From NCBI RefSeq assembly GCF_900109785.1, contig NZ_FOBH01000001.1:248001-312000 (forward strand): a stretch of DNA of 64,000 nucleotides. The letters run 5' to 3'. Under the pieces are notes generated by a model, which was given only the letters and a program-made list of their open reading frames with translations, searched no databases and had not been told where the DNA came from. A program made the translations under genes and the position numbers. Each line of letters opens with the position of its first letter. Position 1 is the stretch's first letter. Positions 26,239 to 35,250 of this stretch are shown here, piece after piece. Origin of the DNA: Nitrosovibrio tenuis (GTDB taxonomy: Bacteria > Pseudomonadota > Gammaproteobacteria > Burkholderiales > Nitrosomonadaceae).

Positions 26239-26307
26239 CTTAAATGCCCTTCAATTCCCCTCATCGCTCTTAAATTCCCCTTATCGCCTTAAATTCCTCC
26301 TTGACTC
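26239..26307. repeat. degenerate tandem repeat, unit about 19-20 bp
   Basis: Units starting CTTAAATG (26239), CTTCAATTCCCCTCATCGCT (26249), CTTAAATTCCCCTTATCGC (26269) and CTTAAATTCCTCC (26288) follow each other. A further CTTAAATTCCC occurs near 26622. No function is evident; they lie between the TonB receptor and luxI. Confidence 0.6.
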
Positions 26308-26716
26308 CCGCCTTGATCACTCCTGAGGTGGGCTATTGAATATGCTCTTTTGTTGCCCATCGGCGGGATCGGCTGCCGTTTGGCTCCTATGCGGTTCGCA
26401 ATTGGATGGGTTTGTCCAATTGGATAGATAGCCGGTTATGCCTGCCTCATAAGCAAATTTCACAAGCCTGAAAGATTTCCCGGCCATTCAGCGGATATCT
26501 CGGCCACATCCTCCCTGTTTTTATAGCTTGATCGCTACAGCGAATCGCTTGAGCGCTTGCAGCGCAAGTCGAAACATGCTCGGATGATCTTACTCAATCA
26601 TCTCATTTACATCTTTTTTTACTTAAATTCCCTTAAAAAACCGCCTCAGGCACGTACTCGTGCTAATCCCTGAAACCCGCAAGAGATAAGGCTTTCGGCG
26701 GATAACCACCGCTTCG

Positions 26717-26736
26717 TCCTGTAAGATTTTACAGCT
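26717..26736 (+). promoter_or_regulatory. lux box (LuxR-AHL operator) upstream of luxI
   Basis: The 20-base element TCCTGTAAGATTTTACAGCT contains the perfect inverted repeat CTGTAA-GATT-TTACAG and fits the core of the known lux box consensus (xxCTGxxxGATxxTxCAGxx). It is 62 bases before the luxI start codon, a normal place for LuxR-type activation, so the synthase gene is probably autoinduced. Confidence 0.75.
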
Positions 26737-26798
26737 ATTCTGAGTTTTGGTTCCGTTGTTTCATAACGTCGTCATCAACAAACGACGGGTGCAGAACA

Positions 26799-27413
26799 AT
26801 GGGACAAATCATGCTAGCGCAACACGGGAACGGTTCTCTGGATCAGCGGGCAGCGATGGGAATGTACCGGCTAAGGCACGAAGTTTTCCACGATCGGCTG
26901 GGTTGGGAAGTCACTACGGATAATGGGATGGAGCATGACGAATTCGATCATGCTGATCCGGTATACGTTCTGGCGACCGGGGATGAGGATGAGGTATTGG
27001 GCTGCTGGCGGTTGCTTCCGACTACCGGGCCGAATATGCTGAAGGATACTTTTCCGCAACTCTTGCACGGACAGCCAGCGCCCCAGCAGACCGATGTGTG
27101 GGAGTTGAGCCGGTTCGCCGTGACAGTTCCCAAATATGAAAGCGCGGGATTCGGTTTCAGCGAAATCCCCGTGAAAATGATGCAGACACTGTTTCTCTTC
27201 GCACAGCACAACGGCATCAAGCGTTACGTAACCGTAACAACGGTTGCGGTGGAGCGATTGATACGCAGGCTCGGCGTCAATGTTTCCAGGATCGGTGCGC
27301 CCATAAAGATCGGCCGCGTTTTAACCGTGGCCTGCTATATTGAAATTGACGCGATTACGGAATTTTCCCTGTTCGGCACACTTCCCGAAAACGCGCAAAG
27401 GAAGGCGGCATGA
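26799..27413 (+). CDS. luxI: acyl-homoserine lactone synthase (LuxI family)
   Basis: A 204-residue synthase making an N-acyl-homoserine lactone from S-adenosylmethionine and an acyl carrier. The invariant LuxI residues are visible: R26 and F30 and W36 in RLRHEVFHDRLGW, D47 and D50 in HDEFDHAD, R71 in VLGCWRLLP, E102 and R105 in WELSRFAV. After residue 110 come the acyl-chain pocket strands (YVTVTTVAVERLIRRLG). It is larger and more divergent in the first 20 residues than V. fischeri LuxI. A lux box precedes it and a receiver-like gene overlaps its end by 4 bases. Nitrosospira is known to carry such a synthase (nmuI); orthology is inferred. Confidence 0.93.
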   Translation: MGQIMLAQHGNGSLDQRAAMGMYRLRHEVFHDRLGWEVTTDNGMEHDEFDHADPVYVLATGDEDEVLGCWRLLPTTGPNMLKDTFPQLLHGQPAPQQTDVWELSRFAVTVPKYESAGFGFSEIPVKMMQTLFLFAQHNGIKRYVTVTTVAVERLIRRLGVNVSRIGAPIKIGRVLTVACYIEIDAITEFSLFGTLPENAQRKAA

Positions 27414-27892
27414 ATATTTTGCTGGTCGGAGAAAGGCAGGATACCCGTAGAATCGTGCAGCTGCTGCTTGAGAAATCAAAACACAGGCTGGAACGCAAAT
27501 CCCTCGAAAGTTTCCCGGAACCCGACCTGGAAGCCTACGACATGGTCCTTGTCGACGGGGCCGTGCATGATTGCACTCAACAGATAAATCTCGTGCAGTG
27601 GATTCAAAAGGCCAGACGGCGCTACCCGCATGTTCCCGTAGCGGTGATGAACAACGTGGGGCCTCAGCCAACTTCGGAAGCCGCGGAAGGTCAAGAATTT
27701 TCCGGTAGTACGTTGCATACCTGCGGAGTTTTTGAATCCGGCAATGGCGTATTGAATATGCGCTGCCGCTTGCAAGAAATTGCTCTGGGAGAAACCGCCG
27801 CACTAGTGCGGGGTGAGTGTGAACGACCCTTACTGGAGCCGATCACATTTGAATATTCAGGCAGGAATGATATTGATAATTCCTGTGGTTGA
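27410..27892 (+). CDS. unrecognised receiver-like protein translationally coupled to luxI
   Basis: The 160-residue product starts in the stop codon of luxI (ATGA), so the two are made together. The first about 85 residues look like a degenerate CheY fold: MNILLVGERQDTRRIVQLLL, then DMVLVDGAVHD with one Asp at the phospho-acceptor strand, then ARRRYPHVPVAVMNNVG as the next strand. The usual acidic pair after strand 1 is replaced by ER, and no conserved Lys is clear. The last 70 residues have no recognisable domain and no helix-turn-helix, so it is not a LuxR. It may modulate AHL synthesis or its own output; function is unknown. Confidence 0.7.
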   Translation: MNILLVGERQDTRRIVQLLLEKSKHRLERKSLESFPEPDLEAYDMVLVDGAVHDCTQQINLVQWIQKARRRYPHVPVAVMNNVGPQPTSEAAEGQEFSGSTLHTCGVFESGNGVLNMRCRLQEIALGETAALVRGECERPLLEPITFEYSGRNDIDNSCG

Positions 27893-28025
27893 GGGTAATC
27901 TTTGGCCGCCGTGGGGATATCGATTGAGTGGCCGTCCCTCTTGGCCGTCTCCCTTCCCGGATAGTCCTCTCGACCGTCGCTGAGTAGTCCAGTTGAGCTA
28001 AGGAACCGCTGGCCGGCTCGCCGTC

Positions 28026-28490
28026 TTAATGTTGCTTCGGAGGTTCGTACACACCTGTTTTGCCCGTTCGGCGTAGCATCTTGTTGACGTCGTCGGCGTG
28101 CATTTCTTCCTGAACGATGAGGCTGCGCGCATAATCTTCCAATAGTACCGATTTGCCTTGTGTCAGTTCGAGCAGCTGATAATAGGCGGCGAGTGCCTCA
28201 CTTTCATTCGCCAGAGATTCCCTGAGAATATCGCCAAGGTCGTGCAGATGCGTTTCCAGCAGGGGCCCAATTGAAAGCGAGGGATACCCCCCCAGCAATG
28301 TGACCATCTCACCGGCCTTATGGGCGTGCAGTAAGCCTTCTTCGGCCTGCGTCTTGAGCCATTCCACGACCGGAATCCGGCTGTAGCCGTAAACCATCAA
28401 AGAATAGTGCGTGTAACGCACGACGCCGGCAAGTTCCAATTCCATGATCTTGTTTAACAACGAGATGGCCTTGTGTTTATCTAAATCCAT
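28026..28490 (-). CDS. ferritin-like di-iron protein (bacterioferritin/Dps superfamily)
   Basis: A 154-residue four-helix protein. The ligand pattern is E-x6-Y style in MELELAGVVRYTHYSL, E-x-x-H in EEGLLHAHKAGEM, ANESEALAAYYQLLEL and VQEEMHADDVNKML, so two E-x-x-H pairs and extra Glu residues can hold a di-iron centre. It lacks a Met at the usual haem position. Of two adjacent ATG codons the second (28490) has the better distance to AAAGGAG; the first at 28493 is only two bases away from it. It lies downstream of a peroxiredoxin on the same strand, with a 111-base gap, suggesting iron sequestration tied to peroxide defence. Confidence 0.82.
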   Translation of the reverse strand: MDLDKHKAISLLNKIMELELAGVVRYTHYSLMVYGYSRIPVVEWLKTQAEEGLLHAHKAGEMVTLLGGYPSLSIGPLLETHLHDLGDILRESLANESEALAAYYQLLELTQGKSVLLEDYARSLIVQEEMHADDVNKMLRRTGKTGVYEPPKQH

Positions 28491-28601
28491 CATTTCTCCT
28501 TTAAGGTTGAGGGTTATGGAGGAACGCCAGCTTCATGAGGGGCAGTGCTGGCGCCAGCCGTATGGTTATTACTCCGGTGATCGCAGCGCGCTACGCGGTA
28601 T

Positions 28602-29204
28602 TCAGAGCGCGGCGGCATGTTCTCCCAGGTATTCGGCTACACCTTCCGGGCTCGGCTTCATGCCCGCTTGTCCCGGTTTCCAGCCGGCCGGACAGACCTC
28701 TCCGTGACTTTCGTGGAATTGCAGCGCATCCACCATGCGCAACATCTCGTCCACATCGCGCCCGAGCGGCAGGTCATTGACTACTTCGTGGCGCACGATG
28801 CCACTTTTGTCTATAAGAAAGGAAGCCCTAAGGGCAACATGATCAGGATGGGCGATGCCATATGCATTCATGATTTCCCCCCCCACGTCGGACACGAGCG
28901 TGATGCCTACGGGGCCGATGCCGCCTTTGTCTATAGGCGTGTTCCGCCAGGCGTAGTGGGTAAACTGGGAATCTACCGACACGCCCACCACCTCTACGTT
29001 ACGTTTATGGAAGTCTTCCACTCGGTGGGAATGGGCGAGAATTTCAGACGGGCAGACGAAGGTGAAATCCAGTGGATAAAAAAACAGTACAGCATATTTG
29101 CCTGAAATCGCAGTACGGAAGTTATAAGCCTCGCTAATGCTGCCATCGGGTAGAACGGCAGGCTTGGTAAAGTCGGGGGCGAAATGGGTGACGAGCACGG
29201 TCAT
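28602..29204 (-). CDS. 2-Cys peroxiredoxin (AhpC/Prx1 type)
   Basis: A 200-residue peroxiredoxin reducing hydrogen peroxide and organic peroxides. The peroxidatic Cys is in LDFTFVCPSEI near residue 47 with the P-x3-T/S-x2-C surround, and the resolving Cys is in GEVCPAGWKPG near residue 168. The Arg in VALRASFLID completes the active site. GGAGA lies 7 bases before the ATG. Reductant could be thioredoxin or AhpF, not present here. The C-terminal 15 residues (EGVAEYLGEHAAAL) replace the usual YF motif that makes eukaryotic enzymes sensitive to over-oxidation. Confidence 0.93.
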   Translation of the reverse strand: MTVLVTHFAPDFTKPAVLPDGSISEAYNFRTAISGKYAVLFFYPLDFTFVCPSEILAHSHRVEDFHKRNVEVVGVSVDSQFTHYAWRNTPIDKGGIGPVGITLVSDVGGEIMNAYGIAHPDHVALRASFLIDKSGIVRHEVVNDLPLGRDVDEMLRMVDALQFHESHGEVCPAGWKPGQAGMKPSPEGVAEYLGEHAAAL

Positions 29205-29519
29205 CGGTTTTCTCCTAGGTGATTGATAAGGTCGCGATTATTAACAGGATCGCTTGCGCTGGCCCAGACAGCCTGGTGGCTCGCCCGGCATATTTCAGTA
29301 ACTGCTGCATTTCATTTGTTGATGATCTGCCGAGCCTGAGCCTGGTTTATATCTTTTGTATCTGATCTGGAGTATTTATCCGGAGTAATATTATCTAACC
29401 AGTTTTTATAACGCGTGCACGACGCGTACATCTGTGCGGTATGCCGCATAAGAAGGCGTTTAGTGAAATTTTCCCGAAGGTGCCAGCGGAAAGCATCTTA
29501 TACAGCCTGTGGAGCCTCA
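29205..29519. other. intergenic region between peroxiredoxin and nnrD genes
   Basis: Both flanking genes are on the minus strand. I see no gene. A few short inverted repeats occur (ACGCGT twice at about 29410-29428, TGCGG/CCGCA near 29431-29446). An OxyR-type site for the peroxiredoxin might be expected but I could not identify one. Confidence 0.45.
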
Positions 29520-31091
29520 TCACATAGCGGGGTCGGCGGCTGAGTCGGCAGATTCGGAGATATGGTATATCCAGTTATTCAGCAGGCTTCGAGCCGCATC
29601 AATAATTTCCGACGCGGTCATTCCCACCGGGCCGCCAAGCTGATCGAGCAGTGCATCGGCCGCGGCGCCGTGGAGGTAAACCGCCAGCAATAGCGCGTCT
29701 TGCGGATCTATATCCTGTGCCAGCAAGGCGCCGGTGATGCCAGACAATATATCTCCGGTTCCCGCACTGCTTAAGCCTGAATTGCCGCTGGTGTTGATGT
29801 AGCGCCTGCCATCGGGCATAGCGCAAATGCTGCCCGCGCCCTTTAACACCACGCAGCAGTTGAATTTTGCCGCCAGTTCCGCTGCGGCACCCATGCGGTC
29901 ATTTTGAACCGTTGAGGTATCGGCGCCTAGCAGCCGTGCGGCTTCGGCCGGATGGGGTGTGAGAATGGAAGGGGCTGCGCGGTCCGCCAGTATGCTGGAG
30001 ACTCTGGAATGGCTGGCAATGATATTCAAGGCATCAGCATCCAGTACCAGCGGGAGCTTTGATTCCAGCGCGCAACCAAGCCAAAGACGCGCGTTGGGCT
30101 CAGTTCCCAGTCCAGGGCCGACGACCAGGCAGTTTAAGTTTGCGAGCTTAAAAAGCTCCTCGATCGGGCGGAGCATCAATTCAGGCTGCGCCGTATCCAC
30201 CTGGAGCGCATCGCCGACAATCGAGCCGAGATAAATGCGTCCTGCGCCGAGCTTCAGTGCCGCGCTCCCGGCGAGAATCGCCGCGCCGATCATTCCGGCA
30301 GCTCCGCCGACTATGCCAACGCTGCCGAACATGCCTTTGTGGCTGTTGGCAGGCCGGCACGGGGGCAGCAATTTTTGTGCGCCAGCCCGATCCATCATCC
30401 AGGCCCGGGCAGTTTTCAGGGCGGCCACATCCAGATCCAGGGTCCGCAAAAAAATGATCCCGCAATAGTCGGGGCCGTGCCCGGTAAGAAGCCCGGGTTT
30501 GAGGCCGATGAAGGTAACGGTCATCGCCGCTCGAATCGCCGCGCCGTGCACATTGCCGGTGTCGCTACCCAGGCCGCTGGGAATGTCGATCGCGAGTACG
30601 GGCAGATTCATGCGATTAATTGCGTTAACAAGCGCCAGATAGTTGCCCGTCAGGTCGCGCCCATCACGACGGTCCAGGCCGATACCGAACAGCCCGTCTA
30701 TCACCGCATCCCACGCTTTATTTTTCGGTAGTTCAGAATGGATCTCACCGCCCGCTTGGAGCCAGGCATCCAGCGCTCGCTGCGCATCGGCGGAAAGCCC
30801 TGCGCGCTCGCCAGTAAATACCAGCGTGACCTTGAACCACCACGCGCGCAAATGACGTGCCGCCACGAACGCATCGCCGCCATTGTTGCCTGGCCCCGCC
30901 AGCACCAGCACGCTGACTCTGTCATGTGTGAGCAGCTTGTCGCGCGCGATTTCAGCCGCAGCCAGGCCAGCTTTTTCCATGAGAGCGGGCGGGCTGGGCA
31001 AACTGGCCGCGAGCTGCTCGATTTCACGGATCTCGGCGGTGGTGTAAATGGCGCTGGAGTGACTGGGGATGGATTTGCTCATGCCGTTCAT
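29520..31091 (-). CDS. nnrD: bifunctional NAD(P)H-hydrate repair enzyme (epimerase + ADP-dependent dehydratase)
   Basis: A 523-residue fusion. The N-terminal YjeF_N domain (about 20-225) epimerises R-NAD(P)HX to S-NAD(P)HX and has VLVLAGPGNNGGDAFVAARH and AIDIPSGLGSDTG. The C-terminal ribokinase-like domain (about 240-510) dehydrates S-NAD(P)HX using ADP: SHKGMFGSVGIVGGAAGMIG, LTPHPAEAARLL, and the NTSGNSGLSSAGTGDILSG motif carrying the catalytic Asp. Together they repair hydrated NADH and NADPH in the cytoplasm. It is divergent from purL with a short shared upstream region; the ATG at 31091 or at 31082 could start it. Confidence 0.95.
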   Translation of the reverse strand: MNGMSKSIPSHSSAIYTTAEIREIEQLAASLPSPPALMEKAGLAAAEIARDKLLTHDRVSVLVLAGPGNNGGDAFVAARHLRAWWFKVTLVFTGERAGLSADAQRALDAWLQAGGEIHSELPKNKAWDAVIDGLFGIGLDRRDGRDLTGNYLALVNAINRMNLPVLAIDIPSGLGSDTGNVHGAAIRAAMTVTFIGLKPGLLTGHGPDYCGIIFLRTLDLDVAALKTARAWMMDRAGAQKLLPPCRPANSHKGMFGSVGIVGGAAGMIGAAILAGSAALKLGAGRIYLGSIVGDALQVDTAQPELMLRPIEELFKLANLNCLVVGPGLGTEPNARLWLGCALESKLPLVLDADALNIIASHSRVSSILADRAAPSILTPHPAEAARLLGADTSTVQNDRMGAAAELAAKFNCCVVLKGAGSICAMPDGRRYINTSGNSGLSSAGTGDILSGITGALLAQDIDPQDALLLAVYLHGAAADALLDQLGGPVGMTASEIIDAARSLLNNWIYHISESADSAADPAM

Positions 31092-31155
31092 TGATTAGGG
31101 AGAGCTTGCCTTCTCGTGTAAAATTGAGGTTTCAATCTTATCGAATATTTTGCCG

Positions 31156-34100
31156 ATGCTTCTCCGGTTCCGCGGCGGCAACGCTCTTTCCCCGTTCCGC
31201 CTGGAAAAACTGGCGGACGCCCTTGCAACTGCCGTCCCACAAGTTTCCCATATTTACGCTGAATATTGGTATTTTTGCGCAGTAGCGGGAAATCTGCGGC
31301 AAGACGAAATTGCTATTCTTGAAGACCTGCTTGAGTGTAACCGCAGAGAAGATACCCCAGGCAGGGCGGCGAACCCAACAACAGGGTACTCGACCGACGG
31401 CGAATTGCTGTTGGTTCTGCCTCGACCCGGCACCATATCTCCGTGGTCAACCAAAGCTACGGATATCGCGCATCATTGCGGGCTGGGAGCAGTGGAGCGA
31501 CTGGAGCGAGGCGTGGCATTTCATGTTCGGACGACAGATGGGATTCCCGCAGAATTACTTCCTGATGCCCGAGGTGCGCTCCTTGCACTGATACACGACC
31601 GTATGACCGAAGCGGTCTTTGGATCGTTCGACGATGCGGAACGGTTGTTTAGGCATTTCGCGCCTGTGCCGTTCAATACCATAGATGTGCTGGCTGGCGG
31701 GAGCGATGCGCTGCAAAAAGCCAACAGCGAAATGGGGCTTGCATTGTCGCCTGACGAAATCCACTATTTCGCGGCTTATTTTGTCCGTATCGGGCGCAAC
31801 CCCACGGACGTGGAATTGATGATGTTTGCCCAGGCTAATTCTGAGCATTGTCGCCACAAGATTTTCAATGCCGGCTGGATTATTGATGGCGAGCCGCGCG
31901 CGACATCGCTGTTTTCGATGATACGCAATACCCACCAGCAGCATCCGCATGGCACCGTGGTTGCGTATGCCGATAATTCCGCCGTTATCGAGGGAGCGCG
32001 CATCTCCAGATTCTATCCCGGCGAGGGCAACGCATATGGTTATGCGGAGGAGCAAACGCACATCCTGATGAAAGTGGAAACCCACAATCATCCCACCGCG
32101 ATTTCACCTTATCCGGGCGCCGCCACCGGGGTAGGAGGGGAAATTCGTGACGAGGGCGCCACCGGGCGGGGCGCGAAACCGAGGGCCGGACTCAGCGGAT
32201 TCTCGGTTTCCAATTTGAACATTCCTGAATTTGCTCAGCCATGGGAAGCACATCCGAATTCCGGCACAGGCCGTTCCTATGGCAAACCGGAACGCATCGC
32301 ATCACCGCTGCAAATCATGCTGGAAGGCCCCATAGGGGGTGCCGCATTCAGCAACGAGTTCGGGCGGCCCAACCTTGCGGGTTATTTTCGTACTTTCGAG
32401 GAGTTTGTCGCGGGTGAGATGCGCGGGTACCACAAACCCATCATGTTGGCGGGTGGCATCGGACACATTGCGGAGCAGCATGCGCTCAAGGAGATGTTTT
32501 CGGCCGGTGCGCTGCTGATTCACCTGGGTGGGCCGGGCATGCTGATCGGTCTCGGCGGCGGTGCCGCGTCCAGCATGGACACTGGCATAAACGCGGCGAA
32601 TCTGGATTTTGATTCGGTACAGCGCGGCAATGCCGAAATGGAACGGCGCGCGCAGGAAGTTATCGACTTCTGCTGGCAAATGGAGAGGCGCGGCGAGCCC
32701 AACCCGATTCTTTCGATTCACGACGTCGGCGCCGGTGGGTTATCCAATGCGCTACCTGAATTGCTGCATGGCTCGGAACGCGGGGGCTGCATTAATTTGC
32801 GCGATATTCCATCCGAAGAGCCGGGCATGTCGCCCATGCAGATCTGGAGCAACGAGGCGCAGGAGCGCTACGTTCTTGCGATCAGATCTGATTCGCTGGA
32901 ATTGTTCCGCGCAATTTGCGAGCGCGAACGCTGCCCTTTCGCCGTGGTTGGGCACGCTACGGCTCAAGAACAGCTAACCGTGGTTGACCCGGTATTCGAG
33001 AACCGGCCGGTCGATATGGATCTTTCGATACTTTTGGGCAAGCCGCCAAAAATGATCCGCGAGGCCACGCACATCGATAAGGCCAAGGCACTGAGGCCGT
33101 TCGAGATAACGGAACTGAGTCTGCGCGAGGCGGCTTACCGCGTGCTGCGGTTACCGGCGGTGGCAGACAAGACATTTCTCATCAGCATCGGTGATCGCAG
33201 CATTGGCGGGATGACAGCGCGCGACCAGATGGTGGGGCCATGGCAGGTTCCCGTTGCCGATGTGGCCGTCACGCTGATGGGTTATCGGACTTATTTGGGC
33301 GAAGCGTTTGCCGTGGGTGAACGCACCCCGGTGGCGCTGATTGACGCCGCCGCTTCGGCGCGCATGGCGGTGGCCGAGGCCGTTACCAATATCGCCGCTG
33401 CACTGATTGAGGATATTGGAGAAATAAAGCTTTCCGCCAATTGGATGGCCGCAGCGGGCCATCCGGGCGAAGACGCTGCCCTGTTTGATGCGGTGCATGC
33501 GGTTGGAATGGAATTATGCCCGCGGCTGGGAATCAGCATTCCAGTGGGAAAAGACTCGATGTCGATGAAAACCGTCTGGGAGGTGGAGCACGGCCAAAAC
33601 GGCGAGAAAGAGAAAAAAGAGGTGATCGCGCCGTTGTCGCTGATTGTTTCTGCCTTTGCAAGGGTAGTGGATGCGCGCAAAACCCTTACACCTCAGTTGC
33701 ACACGGATTGCGGCGAAACCGAGCTTATACTGATCGATTTGGGGATGGGCAGAAATCGGCTGGGCGGATCGGCGCTGGCCCAGGTTTACAAGCAGGTGGG
33801 TAACGAAGCGCCGGATTTGACAGGGCTGGAAGGTCCGGAAAAACTCAAAGGCTTTTTCGCTGCAATCCAGCGGTTGAATCGTGAAAACAAGGTTCTCGCT
33901 TATCACGACCGCTCCGATGGAGGCGTGTTTACGACATTATGCGAAATGGCTTTTGCAGGCCGCGTTGGCATAACGGCCAACCTCGATCAGTTGTGTTTTG
34001 ATGCGTTGGCCAGCGATACCGATGGCAGCGAGTTGCGGCCGGAAGCGCTCGGCGGGAGATTTTTGAAACGTCTTCTCGCCGTCCTGTTCAATGAGGAATT

Positions 34101-35205
34101 GGGGGCGGTCATCCAGGTAAGGACAGATGATCATCATGACGTACTGAAAATCTTGTCCGACGAAGGCTTGCGCGACCTGAGCTTTGTCGTCGGTGGTCTT
34201 AATGACAAGGATGAAATCCGGTTTTTACGCAACAATAAGGCAATATTCGCCGAGAAGCGGGTTGACTTGCATCGCGCCTGGTCCGAAACCACCTATTGGA
34301 TGCAAAAGCTGCGCGACAACCCAGAATGTGCACAACAGGAATACGAACGTCTGCTCGATACCGGAGATCCCGGCCTGCACGCCCGGCTGAGTTTCGACAT
34401 GGATGCCGATGTCTGCGCGCCTTACATCAGTAAAGGTGCCAGGCCGCGTATCGCCATTTTGCGCGAACAGGGCGTGAACGGTCATGTGGAAATGGCTGCG
34501 GCATTCGATCGGGCGGGATTCACGGCAGCGGATGTGCACATGAGCGATATAATCGCCGGACGGGTTTCTCTGGGAGATTACAAGGGTTTCGCCGCTTGCG
34601 GCGGCTTTTCCTACGGTGACGTGCTCGGGGCGGGCAGAGGCTGGGCCAAATCAATTCTGTTTAACCGTCGGGCGCGCGACGAGTTTGAGGTTTTTTTCCA
34701 GCGGGCGGATACCTTCGCGCTGGGTGTCTGCAATGGTTGCCAGATGATGAGTAATTTGCATGAAATCATTCCAGGGGCTGAACACTGGCCCCGTTTCACG
34801 CGAAATAAATCGGAGCAGTTCGAGGCACGTTTTGTCATGGTAGAGGTTCCGCAAAGCCCATCACTATTTTTTGACGGCATGGCCGGAAGCCGAATGCCTG
34901 TTGCCGTTGCGCATGGGGAGGGTTATGCTCGGTTTGCTGATGAGTCACAGGTTGCGGCCATTTCTTCGCTGGTTGCGCTGCGCTTTGTAGATAACAGGGG
35001 CAAGCCCACCGAAACATACCCACTCAATCCCAGCGGTTCACCGCAAGGCATTGCCGGCGTGACCTCCCCGGATGGCCGCTTCAGCATACTTATGCCTCAC
35101 CCCGAGCGGGGGTTTCGTGCGGTCCAGCATTCGTGGCACCCAGGCTGGCATGACGACGCGCCCTGGATGCGGATGTTCAGGAATGCGCGCAAATGGGTGG
35201 GCTGA
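31156..35205 (+). CDS. purL: phosphoribosylformylglycinamidine synthase PurL (large single-chain form)
   Basis: PurL converts FGAR, ATP and glutamine to FGAM, step four of purine synthesis. The 1349-residue chain is the proteobacterial single-polypeptide type. The order is N-terminal PurS-like domain (to about 160), linker, two AIRS-like synthetase domains ([53 protein letters not shown]) and a C-terminal class I glutaminase ([27 protein letters not shown] with the nucleophilic Cys, PHPERGF). ATG at 31156 is chosen over the in-frame TTG at 31150; neither has a strong ribosome binding site. It ends 46 bases before the ChaN-like gene, on the same strand. Confidence 0.96.
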   Translation: MLLRFRGGNALSPFRLEKLADALATAVPQVSHIYAEYWYFCAVAGNLRQDEIAILEDLLECNRREDTPGRAANPTTGYSTDGELLLVLPRPGTISPWSTKATDIAHHCGLGAVERLERGVAFHVRTTDGIPAELLPDARGALLALIHDRMTEAVFGSFDDAERLFRHFAPVPFNTIDVLAGGSDALQKANSEMGLALSPDEIHYFAAYFVRIGRNPTDVELMMFAQANSEHCRHKIFNAGWIIDGEPRATSLFSMIRNTHQQHPHGTVVAYADNSAVIEGARISRFYPGEGNAYGYAEEQTHILMKVETHNHPTAISPYPGAATGVGGEIRDEGATGRGAKPRAGLSGFSVSNLNIPEFAQPWEAHPNSGTGRSYGKPERIASPLQIMLEGPIGGAAFSNEFGRPNLAGYFRTFEEFVAGEMRGYHKPIMLAGGIGHIAEQHALKEMFSAGALLIHLGGPGMLIGLGGGAASSMDTGINAANLDFDSVQRGNAEMERRAQEVIDFCWQMERRGEPNPILSIHDVGAGGLSNALPELLHGSERGGCINLRDIPSEEPGMSPMQIWSNEAQERYVLAIRSDSLELFRAICERERCPFAVVGHATAQEQLTVVDPVFENRPVDMDLSILLGKPPKMIREATHIDKAKALRPFEITELSLREAAYRVLRLPAVADKTFLISIGDRSIGGMTARDQMVGPWQVPVADVAVTLMGYRTYLGEAFAVGERTPVALIDAAASARMAVAEAVTNIAAALIEDIGEIKLSANWMAAAGHPGEDAALFDAVHAVGMELCPRLGISIPVGKDSMSMKTVWEVEHGQNGEKEKKEVIAPLSLIVSAFARVVDARKTLTPQLHTDCGETELILIDLGMGRNRLGGSALAQVYKQVGNEAPDLTGLEGPEKLKGFFAAIQRLNRENKVLAYHDRSDGGVFTTLCEMAFAGRVGITANLDQLCFDALASDTDGSELRPEALGGRFLKRLLAVLFNEELGAVIQVRTDDHHDVLKILSDEGLRDLSFVVGGLNDKDEIRFLRNNKAIFAEKRVDLHRAWSETTYWMQKLRDNPECAQQEYERLLDTGDPGLHARLSFDMDADVCAPYISKGARPRIAILREQGVNGHVEMAAAFDRAGFTAADVHMSDIIAGRVSLGDYKGFAACGGFSYGDVLGAGRGWAKSILFNRRARDEFEVFFQRADTFALGVCNGCQMMSNLHEIIPGAEHWPRFTRNKSEQFEARFVMVEVPQSPSLFFDGMAGSRMPVAVAHGEGYARFADESQVAAISSLVALRFVDNRGKPTETYPLNPSGSPQGIAGVTSPDGRFSILMPHPERGFRAVQHSWHPGWHDDAPWMRMFRNARKWVG

Positions 35206-35231
35206 GGTATGAACACCTGAGGTATGAATAC
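35202..35231 (+). repeat. 15-bp tandem duplication at the purL stop
   Basis: CTGAGGTATGAACAC (35202-35216) and CTGAGGTATGAATAC (35217-35231) differ at one base. The first unit contains the purL stop. Each unit supplies a GAGGT immediately followed by ATG, which are poor start sites because the spacing is too short, so they blur the start of the next gene. Confidence 0.9.
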
Positions 35232-35250
35232 AAAATGGAGGAGATTACGC

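Larger units (their letters stand above)
26157..26798. other. 642-base intergenic region upstream of luxI
   Basis: No gene on either strand; in particular no luxR-like reading frame. It holds degenerate AT-rich repeats (26239-26307), a repeated CAATTGGAT (26399-26407 and about 26417-26425), a small hairpin GCGCT/AGCGC near 26555, and a lux box at 26717-26736. Confidence 0.6.

Noticed and set aside
27410-27892. LuxR regulator as partner of luxI
   Set aside because: The product has no AHL-binding domain and no helix-turn-helix, and is too short.
31555-32091. 178-residue minus-strand frame
   Set aside because: Antisense shadow in GC-rich purL; the sense strand encodes conserved PurL segments throughout.
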